DNA from: an uncultured Microbacterium sp.
Lineage (GTDB): Bacteria; Actinomycetota; Actinomycetes; Actinomycetales; Microbacteriaceae
Reading direction: 5' to 3'
NCBI RefSeq assembly: GCF_900078385.1
Contig: NZ_FLQR01000001.1
Span: 558,001 to 622,000, forward strand
DNA length: 64,000 nucleotides
Below the pieces are notes generated by a model. The model worked only from the letters and a program-made list of their open reading frames with translations, ran no database searches and was not told the DNA's origin. Positions 7,718-15,707 of the stretch are shown one piece after another. Position 1 is the first letter of the stretch, and every line of letters begins with the position of its first letter. A program made the translations under genes and the position numbers.

Positions 7718-9883
7718 ATGCCGTCCGTGAGCCTCGAGTCCCGTCTCGACGGGGTGGTCGGGGGCAAGACGGCGTCGGCGCTGTCGCGCGCGTTCGGGAT
7801 GTCGACGGTCGGAGACCTGCTCGACCACTATCCGCGCCGGTACGCCCGACGCGGCGAGCTGACCCCCATCGCATCGCTGCCGGTGGGGGAGCAGGTGACG
7901 ATCGTCGCCGAGGTGCGCTCGGTCTCCGTCCGTCCCATGCGCGCCCGCAAGGGGACGCTGCTCGAGGTCGTCATCAGCGACGGGCACGGCACCGTCAGCC
8001 TCACCTTCTTCAACCAGGCCTGGCGGCAGACCGAGCTGGCGGTCGGGAGGCAGGGGATCTTCTCCGGCAAGGTCGGCGACTTCAAGGGGCAGAAGCAGTT
8101 CGCCCATCCCGACTACGAGATGTTCGACGACGAGGAGCAGGCGCGCACGAGCGCCGAGGCCAAGCAGAACCTCCCCATCCCGATCTACCCCGCGACGAGC
8201 ACCGTCACGAGCTGGCAGGTCGCGAAGGTCGTGGAGATCGTGCTCGCCGTCCTCGGCGAGGTCCCCGATCCGCTTCCCGACGATCTCCGCGAGCGGCTCG
8301 GGCTGCTGGATGCGCGGACGGCGCTCGTGCGGATCCACGCGCCGGAGCTCCCCGACCAGATCGAGCAGGCGCGCGAGACGCTGCGGATGCACGAGGCGTT
8401 CGTGCTGCAGGCCGCGCTCCTGCAGCAGCGCCAGTTCGTGCGCGCGCTCTCGGCGACATCCCGCGCGGCCGGCGACCTCCTCACGCGGTTCGACGCCGCG
8501 CTGCCCTTCGAGCGCACCCCCGACCAGGTGGCGGTGGGCGACCGGATCGCGGCGGACCTGGAGGGCGCGTGGCCCATGAACCGGCTCGTGCAGGGCGAGG
8601 TCGGCTCCGGGAAGACCCTCGTCGCACTGCGCGCGATGCTCCAGGTCGCCCAGTCCGGCGGTCAGTCCGCCCTCATCGCGCCCACCGAGGTCCTCGCCGG
8701 TCAGCATGTCCGCTCGATCGCGCGGATGCTGGGCCCCCAGCTCGCGCCGGAGCTCATGCCGACGCTCCTCACGGGCCAGCTGCCCGCCGCCGACCGGCGG
8801 AAGGCGGCGCTGCGCGCGGCCGCCGGCCAGGCCCGGATCATCGTCGGCACGCACGCGCTGCTGAGCGAATCGACGACCTTCGCCGACCTCGGCCTCGTCG
8901 TCGTCGACGAGCAGCACCGCTTCGGGGTCGAGCAGCGGGAGACCCTGCGCGCGAAGGGCACCTCGCCCCACGTCCTCGTGCTGACCGCGACGCCGATCCC
9001 GCGCACCGTCGCCATGACCGTGTTCGGCGACCTCGACGTCTCCACGATCCGCACCCTGCCGGCGGGGCGCGCCGGCATCTCCAGTTTCGTGGCGCCGCTG
9101 GACGAGAAGCCCGGCTGGTTCGCGCGGGTGTGGGACCGCGTCGCCGAGGAGGTCGCGGCGGGACGCCAGGCGTTCGTCGTGTGCGCCGCCATCGACTCCG
9201 AGGCCCTCGCGAAGGACGCGAAGGACGACGGCGCCGAGCCGCCGACGCTCGAGGGGGAGCAGGAGCGCACGCGGTGGGGCGTCGTGCAGGTGCACGAGAT
9301 GCTCGCGGGGCACGCGGCCTACGACGGCATCCGGGTGGAGATCCTGCACGGCAAGATGCCCTCCGACCAGAAGGACGCCGTGATGCAGGCGTTCGGCCGC
9401 GGCGAGATCGACGTGCTCGTCGCCACGACTGTCGTGGAGGTCGGCGTCGATGTGCCCAACGCCTCGACGATGGTGATCCTCGAAGCCGATCGGTTCGGGG
9501 TCTCGCAGCTGCATCAGCTGCGCGGCCGGGTGGGTCGTGGCGAGATCCCCGGTCTCTGCCTCCTCGTGACGGAGGCGCCCCAGGGCACACCGGCGCGCGC
9601 GCGGGTCGAGGCCGTCGCGGCGACCACCGACGGCTTCGAGCTCGCCGAGGTCGACCTCGAGCTCCGTGGTGAGGGCGATGTCCTGGGCGACGCGCAGTCG
9701 GGCGCCCGCTCGTCGCTGCGCCTGCTCCGGGTGGTCGCCGACGCCGACCTCATCGCGATGGCGCGCGCGGCCGCGGAACAGGTCCTCGACGAGGATCCCG
9801 CCCTCCAGCGGCACGCCGGCCTCGCCGCGGCGATCGGGCGCCGCGTCGGCCAGCAGGAGCGCGCGGCGCTGGCCAAGAACTGA
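7718..9883 (+). CDS. recG: ATP-dependent DNA helicase RecG
   Basis: Branch-migrating helicase that remodels stalled replication forks and Holliday junctions. The N-terminal wedge/OB region occupies about 1-200 ([12 protein letters not shown], then an OB-like segment). Walker A GEVGSGKT begins near residue 293 and the motif II box is DEQH at 397-400. Helicase C-terminal motifs include [20 protein letters not shown]. Length 721 aa is normal for actinobacteria. The ATG is leaderless-like (TAGACT 6 nt upstream). coaD follows after 26 bp with its own -10. Confidence 0.97.
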   Translation: MPSVSLESRLDGVVGGKTASALSRAFGMSTVGDLLDHYPRRYARRGELTPIASLPVGEQVTIVAEVRSVSVRPMRARKGTLLEVVISDGHGTVSLTFFNQAWRQTELAVGRQGIFSGKVGDFKGQKQFAHPDYEMFDDEEQARTSAEAKQNLPIPIYPATSTVTSWQVAKVVEIVLAVLGEVPDPLPDDLRERLGLLDARTALVRIHAPELPDQIEQARETLRMHEAFVLQAALLQQRQFVRALSATSRAAGDLLTRFDAALPFERTPDQVAVGDRIAADLEGAWPMNRLVQGEVGSGKTLVALRAMLQVAQSGGQSALIAPTEVLAGQHVRSIARMLGPQLAPELMPTLLTGQLPAADRRKAALRAAAGQARIIVGTHALLSESTTFADLGLVVVDEQHRFGVEQRETLRAKGTSPHVLVLTATPIPRTVAMTVFGDLDVSTIRTLPAGRAGISSFVAPLDEKPGWFARVWDRVAEEVAAGRQAFVVCAAIDSEALAKDAKDDGAEPPTLEGEQERTRWGVVQVHEMLAGHAAYDGIRVEILHGKMPSDQKDAVMQAFGRGEIDVLVATTVVEVGVDVPNASTMVILEADRFGVSQLHQLRGRVGRGEIPGLCLLVTEAPQGTPARARVEAVAATTDGFELAEVDLELRGEGDVLGDAQSGARSSLRLLRVVADADLIAMARAAAEQVLDEDPALQRHAGLAAAIGRRVGQQERAALAKN

Positions 9884-9896
9884 CGCGCCCGGCCGA

Positions 9897-9902
9897 TAGG
9901 CT
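9897..9902 (+). promoter_or_regulatory. -10 box TAGGCT for coaD
   Basis: TAGGCT ends 7 nt before the coaD ATG at 9910, inside the short recG-coaD gap. No Shine-Dalgarno is present. Confidence 0.55.
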
Positions 9903-9909
9903 CGACGAC

Positions 9910-10407
9910 ATGAACAACCGGATCGCCGTCGTCCCGGGATCGTTCGATCCGCCGACGCTGGGTCACATCGACGTCATCCGCCGCGCCGCGGCGCTGTACG
10001 ACGAGCTGCACGTCCTCGTCGTGCACAACCCCGGCAAGGAGGCGATGCTGCCGATCGCGCAGCGGTTGAGCCTGCTGGAGCAGTCCATCGCCGAGGAGAA
10101 CGTCGACGGCAACGTCATCGTCGCCTCGTGGAGCATGGGGCTCCTGGTCGACTACGCGACCGACGTCGACGCTGGCGTGCTCGTGAAGGGCATCCGCTCG
10201 CAGGTGGACGTCGCCTACGAGACCCCCATGGCGATCGTCAACCGGCACCTCGCGCAGATCGAGACGGTGTTCCTCCTGCCGGACCCGGCGCACGCCCTCG
10301 TCTCCAGCAGCCTCGTCCGCCAGGTCGCGGCGCTCGGGGGCGACGTGTCGCCGTTCGTCCCGGGACCCGTCGCGCGGTTCCTCGACACCGGGTCCCGCGG
10401 CCTCTGA
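9910..10407 (+). CDS. coaD: pantetheine-phosphate adenylyltransferase
   Basis: Adenylates 4'-phosphopantetheine to dephospho-CoA, the penultimate step of CoA synthesis. The nucleotidyltransferase signature [10 protein letters not shown] is at residues 10-19, and the C-terminal [16 protein letters not shown] block matches the ISSSxxR motif. Length 165 aa is normal. The start is leaderless-like. The downstream DUF177-rpmF pair is a common actinobacterial neighbour. Confidence 0.96.
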   Translation: MNNRIAVVPGSFDPPTLGHIDVIRRAAALYDELHVLVVHNPGKEAMLPIAQRLSLLEQSIAEENVDGNVIVASWSMGLLVDYATDVDAGVLVKGIRSQVDVAYETPMAIVNRHLAQIETVFLLPDPAHALVSSSLVRQVAALGGDVSPFVPGPVARFLDTGSRGL

Positions 10408-10442
10408 CCTGCGCGCCGGACCCCGGTGGGCTCTGCGCCGAC

Positions 10443-10448
10443 TAGCAT
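10443..10448 (+). promoter_or_regulatory. -10 box TAGCAT for the DUF177-rpmF-rnc group
   Basis: TAGCAT ends 8 nt before GTG 10457. An in-frame TTG at 10448 overlaps the hexamer itself, so the GTG is the more likely start. Confidence 0.5.
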
Positions 10449-10456
10449 TGACGACC

Positions 10457-11020
10457 GTGGTCAGAAAGCATATGAACGGTCCGTTCGTCCTGTCGGTGCG
10501 CGACATCTCGCACCGTGCGGGCGAGATGCGCGAGCATGACCTCGAGGTCGCCGCGCCCGCCAAATGGGGCGAGGGCCTGGTCTCCGTCCCGCAGGGCGAG
10601 CCCATCGAGATCGCCGTGCGGCTGGAGTCCGTCCACGAGGGGATCCTCGTCACGGCGGACATCGCGACGGAGTACTCGGGCGTGTGCGGCCGCTGCCTCA
10701 CCGACATCACCCAGCCTGTCGAAGTCGAGATTCAGGAGCTCTTCGGGTATCCTGGATCGGAAGCGACTGACTTCGAGGTTCAAGACGACCACGTGGATCT
10801 TGAAACTCCGGTCAGGGATGCGATCGTCCTGTCGCTTCCTTTCCAGCCGGTGTGCCAGCCGGATTGCCCCGGCCTCGATCCGGCCACGGGTGTGAAGCTG
10901 GCGCCGGATGCCGAGCCGGAAACTCCGATCGACCCGCGTTGGGCCACGCTGAAGGCCCTCACCCCAGACCACGACGACGAGGCAGCGCGCCCCGCCGCCG
11001 ACGACACAGAGAAGAGCTAG
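10457..11020 (+). CDS. DUF177 (YceD) family protein
   Basis: Member of the YceD/DUF177 family, encoded directly upstream of rpmF in most bacteria. It is linked to 23S rRNA or ribosome accumulation, but its biochemical role is not settled. Four cysteines in pairs (VCGRC near mid-protein; VCQPDC later) could bind metal. The C-terminus is acidic and probably disordered. I chose GTG 10457, 8 nt after TAGCAT; TTG 10448 would add three residues. rpmF starts 2 bp downstream, so they are cotranscribed. Confidence 0.85.
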   Translation: MVRKHMNGPFVLSVRDISHRAGEMREHDLEVAAPAKWGEGLVSVPQGEPIEIAVRLESVHEGILVTADIATEYSGVCGRCLTDITQPVEVEIQELFGYPGSEATDFEVQDDHVDLETPVRDAIVLSLPFQPVCQPDCPGLDPATGVKLAPDAEPETPIDPRWATLKALTPDHDDEAARPAADDTEKS

Positions 11021-11022
11021 CC

Positions 11023-11232
11023 ATGGCAGGTAACCCCCCGAAGCGGAAGGTCTCCCGCTCCAACACTCGTTCGCGCCGCGCGCAGTGGAAGGCGGCGCCC
11101 ATCACGCTGACCACCACCGTGGAGAACGGCAAGGTCGTCTACAGCCGCCCGCACCAGGCCAAGGTCGTCACCGACTCGCAGGGCACGGAGCTGTTCCTCG
11201 AGTACAAGGGCCGCAAGGTCGCCGACGTCTGA
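11023..11232 (+). CDS. rpmF: 50S ribosomal protein L32
   Basis: Large-subunit ribosomal protein of 69 aa. The N-terminus KRKVSRSNTRSRRAQWKA is the family signature. The protein has no cysteine, so it is the zinc-independent form. The ATG follows GAGAAGAG and lies 2 bp after the DUF177 stop. rnc begins 17 bp downstream, so DUF177-rpmF-rnc-mutM is probably one unit. Confidence 0.97.
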   Translation: MAGNPPKRKVSRSNTRSRRAQWKAAPITLTTTVENGKVVYSRPHQAKVVTDSQGTELFLEYKGRKVADV

Positions 11233-11249
11233 TCCTCGCGGCCCGCGCC

Positions 11250-11942
11250 GTGACTGACGTCTCGCTCGAGCACCAGGTGCTCACCGACAAGCTCGGGGTC
11301 GACATCGACCCCGAGCTTCTGTCGCTTGCGCTCACGCATCGCTCTTTCGCCTACGAGAACGGCGGGATCGCGCACAACGAGCGCCTCGAGTTCCTCGGGG
11401 ACTCCATCCTCGGCCAGGCCGTGACGGTGCACCTGTACACCCGGCACCCGAGCCTGGAGGAAGGGGCGCTGGCCAAGCGCCGCGCGAGCGTCGTCTCGAC
11501 CGTCGCGCTCGCGGAGGTCGCGCGCGGCATCGGGCTGGGAGCGCACCTGCGCCTCGGTCGCGGTGAGGATCAGACCGGCGGTCGCGACAAGGACTCGATC
11601 CTCGCCGACACGATGGAAGCCGTCATCGGCGCGACGTTCCTGTCGGCGGGTCCGGATGCCGCCACGACCCTCGTCCTGCGCCTCGTCGCGCCGCTCATGG
11701 CGGATCCGGAGCGCTACGGCGCCGCGATGGACCCGAAGACCAGCCTGCAGGAGCTCGCCGCGCGCATGAACCTCGCGCCGCCGCAGTACGCCGTCGTGGC
11801 CGCGGGGCCCGACCACCACCGCGTCTTCACCGCCACCGTCGCGGTCGGCGACGTCCTCCGCGACGGCCGCGGCAGCAGCAAGAAGCAGGCCGAGATGGCC
11901 GCCGCCCTCGCCGTCTGGCGCGAGCTGTCCGCCCGAGCCTGA
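11250..11942 (+). CDS. rnc: ribonuclease III
   Basis: Endonuclease that processes rRNA precursors and cuts double-stranded RNA. The signature NERLEFLGDS lies at residues 43-52. The second acidic pair is Asp120/Glu123 in DTMEAVIGA. The C-terminal third (about 153-228) is a double-stranded RNA-binding domain ending in KKQAEMAAALAVW. Length 230 aa is normal. GTG 11250 was chosen because it is the first start after rpmF and gives the usual N-terminal length; no strong Shine-Dalgarno is visible. Confidence 0.96.
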   Translation: MTDVSLEHQVLTDKLGVDIDPELLSLALTHRSFAYENGGIAHNERLEFLGDSILGQAVTVHLYTRHPSLEEGALAKRRASVVSTVALAEVARGIGLGAHLRLGRGEDQTGGRDKDSILADTMEAVIGATFLSAGPDAATTLVLRLVAPLMADPERYGAAMDPKTSLQELAARMNLAPPQYAVVAAGPDHHRVFTATVAVGDVLRDGRGSSKKQAEMAAALAVWRELSARA

Positions 11943-11954
11943 GGGGCGCCGCCG

Positions 11955-12860
11955 GTGCCCGAACTGCCCGAGGTCGAGGTCGTCCGCGCCGGCCTCGCGC
12001 CCGCCGTGTCCGGTGCGACGGTGCTCGGCGTCGCGGTCCTCGACGAACGGGCGCTCACGCGGCACGCCGGCGACGGCGCCGATTTCGAGCGCGCCCTCAC
12101 CGGTCGCGTCCTCCGCACCGCCGCCCGCCGCGGCAAGTTCCTGTGGATGCCGGTCCACGGCGCCGGCGAAGCGGTCGTCGCCCACCTCGGGATGAGCGGT
12201 CAGCTGCTGCTGCGCGCCCCGGGCAGCCCGCCGGAGCGCCACGAGCGCGTCCGCCTCGACATCGCGCATCCGGACCACGGCGATCTCGCCGTCGTCTTCG
12301 CCGACCAGCGCACGTTCGGCTCGCTCGCGCTCGACGCCCTCGTCCCGACGGCGGACGGTGCGGCGGGCGGATGGGGCACCGACGAGGCCGTCGTCCCCAC
12401 CCAGGTCGCGCACATCGCACGGGATCCGCTGGATCCGGCCTTCGTCGACGCGGCCTTCGTCGTCGCGGCGCGGCGGAAGCGGTCGGCGATCAAGCGCATC
12501 CTCCTCGACCAGACCGTTGCGAGCGGCATCGGCAACATCTACGCGGACGAGGCGCTGTGGGCCGCCCGCATCCACCCGGAGACGCCCGCGGCGGACATGT
12601 CGACGCGGGCGCTGCGCCGGCTCCTGGCCGAAGTGCGGAGCGTCCTGGAGAAGGCCCTCGCGGAGGGCGGCACGAGCTTCGACGCCCAATACGTCAACGT
12701 CAACGGACAGGCGGGCTACTTCGCGCACTCGCTGAACGCGTACGGACGCACGGGGCAGCCGTGCCCGCGGTGCGGGCACCCGATCGTGCGGGTCGGCTTC
12801 ATGAACCGCTCGAGCCACTACTGCGCCCACTGCCAGCGGCGCCCCCGCGCGGTCAGCTGA
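11955..12860 (+). CDS. mutM: formamidopyrimidine-DNA glycosylase
   Basis: Bifunctional glycosylase/AP lyase removing 8-oxoguanine and ring-opened purines. It starts MPELPEVEVVR from a GTG, giving the catalytic Pro2-Glu3. The conserved lysine is Lys61 in RRGKFLW. The C-terminal zinc finger starts at Cys270 (CPRCG) and ends CAHCQ. Length 301 aa is normal. It is 12 bp from rnc, as in many actinobacteria. Its last 8 bp overlap the convergent GNAT gene. Confidence 0.96.
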   Translation: MPELPEVEVVRAGLAPAVSGATVLGVAVLDERALTRHAGDGADFERALTGRVLRTAARRGKFLWMPVHGAGEAVVAHLGMSGQLLLRAPGSPPERHERVRLDIAHPDHGDLAVVFADQRTFGSLALDALVPTADGAAGGWGTDEAVVPTQVAHIARDPLDPAFVDAAFVVAARRKRSAIKRILLDQTVASGIGNIYADEALWAARIHPETPAADMSTRALRRLLAEVRSVLEKALAEGGTSFDAQYVNVNGQAGYFAHSLNAYGRTGQPCPRCGHPIVRVGFMNRSSHYCAHCQRRPRAVS

Positions 12861-13941
12861 CCCGCTGCCAGGCGCCCGCGACGGTGAGCGGCGTGAAGCC
12901 GAGCGCTTCGTTCACGTCCAGCATGGGCCGGTTCTCTTCGGCGTTGAACGTCGTGATCATCGGCGACTGCGGCACGAGCTCCCGCCAGCGCAGGATGTTC
13001 GCGCACTTGACGAGCGTGCCGAGCCGGTGCCCGCGGTGCTCGCGGAGGACGAGCGTGCCCCACTGGTTCGTCGGGCGCGTCCGGTCGGCCCCGATCGTGA
13101 GCTCGTTGTAGGCGACCAGGCGCCCCGTCGGGAGGTGCTCGATGACGGCGACCGAGACCAGGACGCCTCCGGCGCCGAGCCGCTCGTCGCGGCGGGTGAC
13201 CCGCTCGGCATCCCACGTCTCCTCCGTCACGGTCAGTCCCGCGAACGGGGCATCCGTCGACATGCGGGAGATGACGTGCGCGAACTCGTCCCGCCAGCGC
13301 GCCGGCGTCGGCGACGTCCAGGTGAGGAGGCGGTATTCCGGCCCGGCCGCCGCCTCCGCCGCCGTGAGCAGCTCGCCGACACGGTCCAGCGGCGCCGTCA
13401 GATCCAGGATGCTGTTGCGCTCGACCTGCTGCAGCGTGAAGCCGTGGTCCCGGTAGAAGCGCGAATACCGGTCGACCGGCACGGAGCCGAATCCCGTGGG
13501 GGAGGGCATCCGCTCGCCGGCGGCATCCGCGCGGTGCAGCGTGTAGGTCTGCACATGCGTTCGTCCGAGGCCCTCGGCCTCGTCGAGGACGCGCGCCAGC
13601 AGCGCGTCCTCGACGGCGCCGTCGCGCGCGTCCGGCAGTGCGAGCAGGTCGAACTCCAGTTCGGTGGCGCCGTCCTCCCGTGGGGCGGTCAGCTGCAGGG
13701 CGCCGACCGGAACCTCGTCCTGCCAGGCGAGGAAACCGGCCTGCACCCGATCGGTCTGATCCTGCCAGGCCGGCAGCATCTCGGCGGCGTCCCAGCGCAG
13801 GTGGTCCAGGCCCAGGTCGTGGTGCAGGGCGGTGTTGAAGATGTCGGCCATCGCGAGGAACTCCCGACCGTCGTCCCCGTCGAGGCGCTGAGGCACCACG
13901 ACGGGGACGACGGACGGGCGGCCGGTCCGCAGGACGGTCAC
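12853..13941 (-). CDS. double-GNAT-domain N-acetyltransferase (paralogue B)
   Basis: 362-aa protein with two GNAT-like halves. The C-terminal half carries VLREHRGHRLGTLVKCANIL, an acetyl-CoA-binding motif A (RGHRLG), and ENRPMLDVNEALGF near the end. The N-terminal half is more degenerate. The substrate is unknown. It starts at GTG 13941, which overlaps the upstream TGA (GTGA) and has AGAAGG upstream. It shares order and motifs (SRMSTDAP, ETWDAERV) with the preceding gene and has the same length, so the pair looks like a tandem duplication. Confidence 0.82.
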   Translation of the reverse strand: MTVLRTGRPSVVPVVVPQRLDGDDGREFLAMADIFNTALHHDLGLDHLRWDAAEMLPAWQDQTDRVQAGFLAWQDEVPVGALQLTAPREDGATELEFDLLALPDARDGAVEDALLARVLDEAEGLGRTHVQTYTLHRADAAGERMPSPTGFGSVPVDRYSRFYRDHGFTLQQVERNSILDLTAPLDRVGELLTAAEAAAGPEYRLLTWTSPTPARWRDEFAHVISRMSTDAPFAGLTVTEETWDAERVTRRDERLGAGGVLVSVAVIEHLPTGRLVAYNELTIGADRTRPTNQWGTLVLREHRGHRLGTLVKCANILRWRELVPQSPMITTFNAEENRPMLDVNEALGFTPLTVAGAWQRVS

Positions 13942-15026
13942 GGAAGGACCTTCTTCCATGCCCCGTTGTACGACACCGGAACGAAGCCGATGGCCTCGTT
14001 GATGTCCAGCATCGGTCGGTTCTCCTCCGCGTTGTAGGTGATCACCTTCGGGGAGTCCGGCGCGATCTCGGCGTGCCACGTCGCGAGGCCCGCGCACTTC
14101 ACGAGCTGACCGAGCTTGTGGCCGCGGTGCTCCTTGAGCACCAGGGTGTCCTCCTGGCTCGTCGGGAGCGTGCGGTCCGGCCCGATGGCGAGTTCGTTGA
14201 AGGCGACGATCGTGCCGGACGCGATGTGCTGCGCGACCGTGACGAGCACGGTGCGCCCACCGTCGATGTAGCGCTGCTCGTGCAGCCGCACGCGCTCGGC
14301 GTCCCAGGTCTCCTCGTCGAACTCGAGCCCGGCCGACGGGGCATCCGTCGACATCCGCGACTTCGTCCACGCGAAGCCGTCGATGTACTCCTCCGGCGTC
14401 GGCGGGCTCCACTGGAGCACGCGGTAGTCCGTCGACTTCGCCTCCGCCTCGGCGAGCAGCCGCTGCACCGTCGAGGCGGAGGTCACGAGGTCGAGCTGGC
14501 TCTTGCGCTCGATCTGCTCGAGCCGGTAGCCGTTGCGCAGGTAGAACCGCGCGACGTCGTCCTCCGGGATCTCCCCGAAGCCCGTCGGCGCGGCCAGCCG
14601 CGGACCCGGAGCGTCGGGGTGCGTCGCCCAGGACTGCAGCACGGACCGGCCGTGCTCCCGTGCCGCCTCCTCGACGAGCGCGTACCCCGCCGCGCCGATG
14701 CCGCGCCCGCGGTGCGAGCGCTGCAGTTCGACGAGCCAGTAGGCGTTCTTCGACCCCTCCTCGAGCGGGATGTCGACCCCGACGCGGCCGACGATCTGTC
14801 CGTCGGCCACGGCGAGCCACATGAGCCGGATCTCGTGCGGGTCCGGCTCGTAGTGGGGCAGGAGCTCCTGAGCGGTGAGGTCGTCGTCCGCGTTGCCGTT
14901 GATCTCGGCGTAGACGGCATTGCGCACGCGCACCATCTCGACGAAGTCGGCGTCGTCCGCGTCGCCGATCGCGGCGGGGACGGTGAGGCGCCGGAACTCG
15001 ACGCCCGTCGTCGTTGCTGTCTTCAT
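13938..15026 (-). CDS. double-GNAT-domain N-acetyltransferase (paralogue A)
   Basis: 362-aa protein with two GNAT domains. The N-terminal half has ELQRSHRGRGIGAAGYALVE (motif A RGRGIG). The C-terminal half has VLKEHRGHKLGQLVKCAGLA and ENRPMLDINEAIGF. Both acetyl-CoA sites look intact. The architecture resembles mycothiol-synthase-like double GNATs, but the substrate is unknown. ATG 15026 follows AAGGGAC. The gene is translationally coupled to its paralogue (GTGA overlap) and follows the 84-aa gene by 35 bp. Confidence 0.83.
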   Translation of the reverse strand: MKTATTTGVEFRRLTVPAAIGDADDADFVEMVRVRNAVYAEINGNADDDLTAQELLPHYEPDPHEIRLMWLAVADGQIVGRVGVDIPLEEGSKNAYWLVELQRSHRGRGIGAAGYALVEEAAREHGRSVLQSWATHPDAPGPRLAAPTGFGEIPEDDVARFYLRNGYRLEQIERKSQLDLVTSASTVQRLLAEAEAKSTDYRVLQWSPPTPEEYIDGFAWTKSRMSTDAPSAGLEFDEETWDAERVRLHEQRYIDGGRTVLVTVAQHIASGTIVAFNELAIGPDRTLPTSQEDTLVLKEHRGHKLGQLVKCAGLATWHAEIAPDSPKVITYNAEENRPMLDINEAIGFVPVSYNGAWKKVLP

Positions 15027-15061
15027 GTCATGTCCCTTGTTCAGGATGCCGGCGCGGCCGG

Positions 15062-15316
15062 TCATCGGCTGGTCGGGAGGAGGAGGCGCCTGCGCGCCCA
15101 CTCGCGTTCGCGGATCCGGCGGTCGTGCAGGAGCTGGTGCGCCTGCGCGCCGACGGCGCGGTCCCGGGTGTCGGTCGGCCGCGTGCTCCACAGGAGCAGG
15201 GCCAGGGCGATCCGCATCGCGATGCGGTCGGGGAGGGACGTGCGCGGGGCACGGCCCGGAAGCTGCAGCGGATCGGGGATGCCCGACGGGCGCTGCGGCG
15301 CGAGAAGAGTACTCAT
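15062..15316 (-). CDS. conserved small basic protein (84 aa), function unknown
   Basis: Not recognised as a named family. It has a proline-rich N-terminus (LLAPQRPSGIPDP), a central amphipathic or hydrophobic stretch DRIAMRIALALLLW, and a strongly basic C-terminal helix rich in Arg. It could sit at the membrane surface. ATG 15316 has GGAAAG upstream. It lies between the 35-aa peptide gene and the two GNAT genes on the same strand, so a shared transcript is likely. Confidence 0.55.
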   Translation of the reverse strand: MSTLLAPQRPSGIPDPLQLPGRAPRTSLPDRIAMRIALALLLWSTRPTDTRDRAVGAQAHQLLHDRRIREREWARRRLLLPTSR

Positions 15317-15433
15317 GGTTGTTCGCTTTCCGAGTGGGTGTGAAGGGATGCCGCGAAAGCGGCGGAGATCGTGCCGCAGCACGAAGGCGGATGGCCGAGC
15401 GTCGATCAGGACTGCGCCTGATCCACAGCCGCC

Positions 15434-15450
15434 GGGGGCCTGAAGAGGAC
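15434..15450. other. short inverted repeat downstream of the 35-codon ORF
   Basis: GAGGAC and GTCCTC are separated by 3 bases. On the minus strand this places a perfect AGGAGG inside a small hairpin in the transcript of the peptide/GNAT operon. It may act as an attenuator or a masked ribosome site; this is inference. Confidence 0.35.
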
Positions 15451-15470
15451 GGAGTCCTCCTGTGCAGGCG

Positions 15471-15578
15471 TCAGGCGACGGTGCGAGCGCTCAGGCTCTG
15501 GAAGGCGCCGAAGGAGCGGGTCCCCGGACGGACGCGGGCCGGAGCGAATGCTCCGGTGGTGGCGGTGACTGTCATCAT
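15471..15578 (-). CDS. 35-aa peptide with a perfect Shine-Dalgarno
   Basis: Short ORF beginning MMTVTATTGAF, rich in Thr, Ala, Ser and Arg, without a membrane segment. The support is the translation signal: AAAGGAGGT lies 8 nt before the ATG, the best ribosome site in the window, and a promoter TTGACG-18-TATCGT lies just upstream. It is first in the operon leading to the 84-aa protein and the tandem GNATs. It could be a functional small protein, a leader peptide or a modification substrate. The function is unknown. Confidence 0.5.
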   Translation of the reverse strand: MMTVTATTGAFAPARVRPGTRSFGAFQSLSARTVA

Positions 15579-15617
15579 TTCGGGGACCTCCTTTCTCGAC
15601 TTCAGACGCGATCTGTG

Positions 15618-15647
15618 ACGATAGACCCGACTCGCCCTCCGCGTCAA
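15618..15647 (-). promoter_or_regulatory. sigma70-type promoter of the small-peptide/GNAT operon
   Basis: On the minus strand, TTGACG (15647-15642) and TATCGT (15623-15618) are separated by 18 bp. Transcription would start near 15611 and give a leader of about 33 nt with a strong Shine-Dalgarno. This is one of the few promoters here with a clear -35. Confidence 0.6.
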
Positions 15648-15669
15648 GAGGGGACGGTGCACGGTGGGC

Positions 15670-15675
15670 TACGGT
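15670..15675 (+). promoter_or_regulatory. possible -10 box TACGGT for smc
   Basis: TACGGT lies 32 nt before the smc ATG. That would give a leader of about 25 nt containing GGGAGG. No clear -35 is seen. Confidence 0.35.
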
Positions 15676-15707
15676 GGACCGGACACTCACGTCGGGAGGC
15701 TGGCCGG

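Noticed and set aside
7661..9814. Long minus-strand open frame opposite recG
   Set aside because: Shadow frame. recG on the plus strand has all helicase motifs and a promoter.
10448..10450. TTG 10448 as the start of the DUF177 gene
   Set aside because: It overlaps the TAGCAT hexamer, so a transcript from that promoter would not contain it; GTG 10457 fits better.
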